Assembly (NCBI RefSeq): GCF_001051995.2
Contig: NZ_CP014646.1
Coordinates: 2,790,001-2,854,000 of the forward strand
DNA from: Thauera humireducens
Lineage (GTDB): Bacteria > Pseudomonadota > Gammaproteobacteria > Burkholderiales > Rhodocyclaceae
Direction: 5' to 3'
Length of the DNA: 64,000 nt
The notes below the pieces were generated by a model, which saw nothing but the letters and a program-made list of their open reading frames with translations, had not been told where the DNA came from and made no database searches. Of the stretch, positions 60,629-64,000 are shown in pieces; position 1 is the stretch's first letter; each line of letters begins with the position of its first letter. The translations under genes were made by a program, and so were the position numbers.

Positions 60629-61566
60629 TGCCCGGCCTCCGCGGCGGCGGCGACACGCTCGCCGCGCGGCTGCTTGTAGCGGTTGTAACCCCACAGGTAC
60701 TGCTGCGGGCACTGCAGGATGATGCGCTCGACCTCGCGGTTGATGATGGCGACGTCGGTTTCGAGCTCGCCGGTCAGCGCCTCGGTCGGCGCCTGCAGGC
60801 GGAACACGAAGCCCTCGCCGCGCGGCAGACGCTCGGCCCAGGTGTAGATCACGCGCACCCCCTTCACCGCGGCCAGGCGTGCCGCTAGCGTCATCGTCCA
60901 CGCGGGCTTGCCGAAGAAGGGCGCCCACATGCCTTCGCCTTCGCCCGGCACCTGGTCCGGCAGCATGCCCACCGCTTCCTGGCTGCGCAGGGTCTTGACC
61001 AGCTTGCGCACGCCCGACAGGTCGGCCGGAGCAGTGCGCATCTGGCCGCGCGCGCGGCCCGCTTCCATCAGCGGCTGCAGTTCGGGCTTGCGGGGCGGGC
61101 GGTAGAGCACGGTGATCGGGATCCGGGCCGCGATGCACTGCGCGGTAATCTCGAAGCACCCCAGGTGCGGCGTGATGAAGAGGATGCCCGCGCCGTCCGC
61201 ACGCGCCTGCTCGACGAGCGCCCAGCCTTCGGTACGCACGGCGCCCGCCACGACTTCCTCGGCCGGGCGCAGCCAGATCCAGGGCAGTTCCAGCGCCTGC
61301 CGCCCGGCCTCGGCGATGGCCGCACGCAGCACGCGCTCGTCCTCGCGCCCGAGCGCATTGAACAGGTTCTCGCGCAGGCGCCGTGCATAGGAGGGCGACG
61401 CGCGATACACGAGCCAGCCCGCCCACGCGCCAAGACGGTGCAGCCAGGACAGCGGGAGGCGGGATAGAAGACGAAAGGAAAGATTGACCAGCACGTCAGA
61501 GTCGGGCGAATGGAAACCGGCCAGGAAACGAAGGTCCGCCGCAGCCGGACGACGAAAATCGGTCAC
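60625..61566 (-). CDS. lipid A biosynthesis acyltransferase (LpxL/LpxM-like)
   Basis: 313-residue paralogue of the next gene. The LPLSWLHRLGAWAGWLVYRASPSYARRLRENL membrane-proximal segment is followed by the catalytic H-x4-E motif FITPHLGCFE and by LPDQVPGEGEGMWAPFFGKP. It ends QYLWGYNRYKQPRGE. The assigned GTG start at 61566 gives a longer N-terminus than the family's usual 290-300; a GTG at 61494 is an alternative and no ribosome-binding site is obvious for either. Faces metK divergently across a 235-base gap. Confidence 0.86.
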   Translation of the reverse strand: MTDFRRPAAADLRFLAGFHSPDSDVLVNLSFRLLSRLPLSWLHRLGAWAGWLVYRASPSYARRLRENLFNALGREDERVLRAAIAEAGRQALELPWIWLRPAEEVVAGAVRTEGWALVEQARADGAGILFITPHLGCFEITAQCIAARIPITVLYRPPRKPELQPLMEAGRARGQMRTAPADLSGVRKLVKTLRSQEAVGMLPDQVPGEGEGMWAPFFGKPAWTMTLAARLAAVKGVRVIYTWAERLPRGEGFVFRLQAPTEALTGELETDVAIINREVERIILQCPQQYLWGYNRYKQPRGERVAAAAEAGQ

Positions 61567-61604
61567 CCGGCGCGCGACTTCACACCGGATTCAGGGGTGA
61601 ATGC

Positions 61605-61633
61605 TTACACAGCAGACGATCCGGGTCTATAAT
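61605..61633 (+). promoter_or_regulatory. sigma-70 promoter of metK
   Basis: TTACAC (61605-61610) and a perfect TATAAT (61628-61633) with 17-base spacing; predicted start of RNA near 61640, leaving a leader of about 160 bases before metK. The best promoter match in the window. Confidence 0.75.
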
Positions 61634-61639
61634 CGCGGC

Positions 61640-61801
61640 GACCGCCGAGTTAAATCGACAACTTGCAGGGCGGCGACGTGGCAAGGGTGCACGCGTCACA
61701 AATACTGCTAAAGCGTCGGCTGCTCGACGAAATCCCCGGAGCTGGCCGCAGACGCAAGTCATTGGCTGATCGGGGATTTTCTGTTTCTGGAGCAGAGCAA
61801 C
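61640..61801 (+). promoter_or_regulatory. structured metK 5' leader with terminator-like hairpin
   Basis: Within the leader, GCCGA (61644-61648)/TCGGC (61716-61720), GCAG (61665-61668)/CTGC (61705-61708) and GACGTG (61675-61680)/CGCGTC (61692-61697) can nest into one fold. GTCG (61715-61718)/CGAC (61725-61728) competes with the outer helix. Downstream AAATCCCCG (61730-61738) pairs with CGGGGATTT (61771-61779) over a loop holding GAC-GCAA-GTC, and is followed by a T-rich stretch. The metK ribosome-binding site GGAG is at 61789-61792. I do not recognise a known SAM riboswitch class. Confidence 0.5.
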
Positions 61802-62965
61802 ATGGCTGAATTTCTGTTTACGTCCGAGTCCGTTTCCGAAGGCCATCCCGACAAGGTCGCCGACCAGGTCTCCGACGGCGTCCTCGACGCCATCCTGGCC
61901 GAGGACCCCAAGGCCCGCGTCGCCTGCGAGACGCTGGTGTCCACCGGCCTGGTTGTGATCTCGGGCGAGATCACCACGACCGCCCACCCCAACTATCGCG
62001 AAATCGCGCAGGAAGTCATCCGCCGCATCGGCTACGACAATTCCGACATCGGCTTCGACTACAAGAGCTGCGCCGTGCTGGCCGCGATCAACCGCCAGTC
62101 GCCCGACATCGCCCAGGGGGTGAATGCCGCCAACGACGACCCGCTCGATCAGGGCGCCGGCGACCAGGGCCTGATGTTCGGTTACGCGACCAACGAAACC
62201 CCCAGCCTGATGCCGCTGCCGATCTACTACGCGCACCGAATCATGCAGCGCCAGGCCGAAGTGCGTAAGGACGGCCGCCTGCCGTGGCTGCGCCCGGATG
62301 CCAAGAGCCAGCTGACGGTGAAGTACGTCGATGGCAAGCCGGTGGCGATCGACACCGTGGTCGTCTCCACCCAGCACGACCCGGACGTGACCCAGGAGCA
62401 GATCCGTGAGGCGGTGATCGAGCTGATCATCAAGCCGGTGCTGCCCAAGGAGCTGATGCAGGGCGATGTGCGTTACCTGGTCAACCCCACCGGCCGCTTC
62501 GTGGTCGGCGGCCCGCACGGCGACTGCGGCCTGACCGGGCGCAAGATCATCGTCGACACCTACGGCGGCGCGGCCCACCACGGCGGCGGCGCGTTCTCGG
62601 GCAAGGACCCGTCCAAGGTCGACCGCTCGGCCGCCTACGCCGGCCGCTACGTGGCGAAGAACATCGTCGCCGCCGGCCTGGCCGACAAGTGCGAGGTGCA
62701 GGTGGCGTACGCAATCGGCGTGGCGCGCCCGGTGAGCCTGATGGTCAACACCTTCGGCACCGGCAAGGTCGCCGACGAGAAGATCGTCGAACTGGTCGGC
62801 AAGCACTTCGACCTGCGCCCGAAGGCCATCATCCAGACCCTGGACCTGCTGCGCCCGATCTACTCCAAGACCGCCGCCTACGGCCACTTCGGCCGCGACG
62901 AGCCGGAGTTCAGCTGGGAGCAGACCGACAAGGCCGCCGCACTGCGCGCCGACGCCGGACTGTAA
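61802..62965 (+). CDS. metK: S-adenosylmethionine synthetase
   Basis: 387-residue MetK making SAM from methionine and ATP. N-terminal [20 protein letters not shown], the hexapeptide-type loop [12 protein letters not shown], catalytic [19 protein letters not shown], and C-terminal conserved [14 protein letters not shown]. Length matches E. coli MetK (384). ATG at 61802 after GGAGCAGAGCAAC. Behind a long structured leader; a strong intrinsic terminator follows. Confidence 0.98.
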   Translation: MAEFLFTSESVSEGHPDKVADQVSDGVLDAILAEDPKARVACETLVSTGLVVISGEITTTAHPNYREIAQEVIRRIGYDNSDIGFDYKSCAVLAAINRQSPDIAQGVNAANDDPLDQGAGDQGLMFGYATNETPSLMPLPIYYAHRIMQRQAEVRKDGRLPWLRPDAKSQLTVKYVDGKPVAIDTVVVSTQHDPDVTQEQIREAVIELIIKPVLPKELMQGDVRYLVNPTGRFVVGGPHGDCGLTGRKIIVDTYGGAAHHGGGAFSGKDPSKVDRSAAYAGRYVAKNIVAAGLADKCEVQVAYAIGVARPVSLMVNTFGTGKVADEKIVELVGKHFDLRPKAIIQTLDLLRPIYSKTAAYGHFGRDEPEFSWEQTDKAAALRADAGL

Positions 62966-62981
62966 TCCAAGCCAGTCCCAT

Positions 62982-63018
62982 GCCCCTCGCCGGCAGCGGC
63001 GGGGGGCGTTTCGTTTTC
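62982..63018 (+). terminator. intrinsic terminator of metK
   Basis: GCCCCTCGCCG (62982-62992) pairs with CGGCGGGGGGC (62997-63007) over a GCAG loop (11 pairs, one T-G), followed by GTTTCGTTTTC. It starts 17 bases after the metK stop. Confidence 0.8.
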
Positions 63019-63089
63019 AGGGCACGGCGCCGCGAACGCGTCGACGCCTATACTGTCTGTCAAAACTCCCCAGCACGCTCGATACGCCC

Positions 63090-64000
63090 ATGCTCCAGCA
63101 AGTCCTGATGTTTGGCCTCGGCCTCACCGTTCTCGTCATCGGCGCCGACGTACTGGTGCGCGGCGCCTCGCGCCTGGCGGTCTCCTTCGGCGTATCGCCG
63201 CTAGTGGTGGGCCTCACGGTGGTCGCCTTCGGCACCAGCGCACCGGAAATGGCGGTGTCGGTCGGCTCCGCATTGGCCGGCAGCCCCGACCTCGCGATCG
63301 GCAACGTGGTGGGCAGCAATATCTGCAACGTGCTGCTCATCCTCGGCATCTCGGCGCTGATCACACCGCTGCTGGTCGACGAGCAAATCATCCGCCAGGA
63401 GATCCCGATCATGATCGGCGTCTCCGCGCTGCTGGTGGTGATGGCGCTCGACGGCCGGATCGGCATTCTCGAATCCGTCGTCCTGTTCGCACTGGTCATC
63501 GCCTACACCATCTTCCTGGTCGTACAGTCGCGACGTGCCTCGAAGGCGGCGCAGGACGAGTTCGAGACCGAGATTCCGACCTCCACCTGGGACCGCCACT
63601 GGGCGGTGCAGGTGGCCCTGATCGTGGTCGGCCTGGTCATGCTGGTGGTGGGCGCGGACTGGCTGGTGGACGCTGCCGTCGCCTTCGCGCGCGCCTTCGG
63701 CATCAGCGACCTGGTGGTCGGACTGACCGTGGTGGCCGTTGGCACTTCGATGCCCGAGATCGCGACCTCGATCGTCGCCGCGATGCGGGGCCAGCGCGAA
63801 ATCGCGGTCGGCAACGTGGTCGGCAGCAACATCTTCAACATCCTGGCCGTACTCGGCGCCTCGGGCATCGCCTCGGGCATCACCACCGGCGCAGGCCTGC
63901 CGGTGTCGGAGGCTGCACGCAACTTCGACCTGTGGGTGATGCTGGCCGTCGCCTTCGCCTGCCTGCCGATCATGCTCTCGGGCCGCGAGATCGCACGCTG
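63090..64000 (+). CDS. Na+/Ca2+ exchanger family protein, YrbG-like (partial)
   Basis: Integral membrane CaCA-superfamily antiporter; the frame is open at the window edge after about 303 residues, against about 320-325 for YrbG-like members. The two alpha-repeats are visible: TVVAFGTSAPEMAVSVGSAL with AIGNVVGSNICNVLL (about 45-85), and VAVGTSMPEIATSIVAAM with AVGNVVGSNIFNIL (about 215-260); the E/D and G-N/S-N residues form the ion site. Between them is a hydrophilic loop (RRASKAAQDEFETEIPTSTW). ATG at 63090. No neighbour-based hint of its ion is available. Confidence 0.9.
   Translation, partial: MLQQVLMFGLGLTVLVIGADVLVRGASRLAVSFGVSPLVVGLTVVAFGTSAPEMAVSVGSALAGSPDLAIGNVVGSNICNVLLILGISALITPLLVDEQIIRQEIPIMIGVSALLVVMALDGRIGILESVVLFALVIAYTIFLVVQSRRASKAAQDEFETEIPTSTWDRHWAVQVALIVVGLVMLVVGADWLVDAAVAFARAFGISDLVVGLTVVAVGTSMPEIATSIVAAMRGQREIAVGNVVGSNIFNILAVLGASGIASGITTGAGLPVSEAARNFDLWVMLAVAFACLPIMLSGREIAR

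Noticed and set aside
58814..60679. 621-codon plus-strand frame opposite dapF and an lpxL-like gene
   Set aside because: His/Arg/Ala-rich antisense shadow.
61640..61801. Assignment of the metK leader to SAM-I, SAM-II or SAH riboswitch
   Set aside because: None of the core sequences of those classes could be located; left as an unassigned structured leader.

Overview
The window is high-GC chromosomal DNA from a Gram-negative bacterium, most likely a betaproteobacterium of the Rhodocyclales (Thauera/Azoarcus type). This rests on gene order: metK, two LpxL-like acyltransferases, dapF, a DUF484 gene and xerC; nadD-rsfS-rlmH-maf-rng; two BPSS1780-like membrane proteins; and cydP-cydA-cydB-cydX-ybgE. 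The genus is an inference. No rRNA, tRNA, CRISPR array or insertion sequence was recognised. Large reading frames antisense to real genes are common here and were treated as high-GC shadows.

Region 1 (1-11.9 kb) makes the LPS core or another cell-surface glycan. Three tandem paralogous GT4 glycosyltransferases lie on the minus strand. Divergent from them is a tightly overlapping plus-strand run: a GT4 enzyme, a polytopic GT-C-like protein, a GT9 heptosyltransferase-like enzyme, two more GT4 enzymes and a polysaccharide deacetylase. msbA (lipid A flippase) converges on this run.

Region 2 (about 12.0-28.7 kb) is an ABC-transporter-dependent O-antigen/surface polysaccharide locus on the plus strand. 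Its first 13 kb is visibly lower in GC than its flanks. It begins with a double methyltransferase carrying a coiled coil and a basic tail, an architecture reminiscent of the WbdD chain terminators. Then come wzm/wzt, an acyltransferase, three glycosyltransferases, a WbuB-like transferase, a three-gene UDP-L-FucNAc or UDP-L-QuiNAc pathway, and a 4-reductase/phosphoglycosyltransferase/WbpM-like dehydratase module that probably makes and loads the priming D-sugar.

Region 3 (28.7-33.1 kb) holds two toxin-antitoxin pairs (wHTH-MNT/HEPN and Phd/ParE), then rmlA-rmlC without rmlB or rmlD, and a converging gene that fuses GmhA to the HldE nucleotidyltransferase domain.

Region 4 (33.2-45.1 kb) is housekeeping: polA, a LOG-family gene, DUF2782, a uracil/hypoxanthine-DNA glycosylase-like gene, thrB, two BPSS1780 proteins, nadD, rsfS, rlmH, maf, rng and a UbiA-family prenyltransferase.

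Region 5 (45.1-54.2 kb) is respiration and transport. A cysteine-poor Crp/Fnr regulator is divergent from the cytochrome bd operon, with an FNR-type box between them. A minus-strand livKHMGF branched-chain amino-acid-type ABC transporter follows.

Region 6 (54.3-64.0 kb) has ruvA-ruvB, a small membrane protein, a winged-helix regulator, the minus-strand run of two acyltransferases, dapF, DUF484 and xerC, then metK behind a structured leader, and a partial Na+/Ca2+ exchanger.
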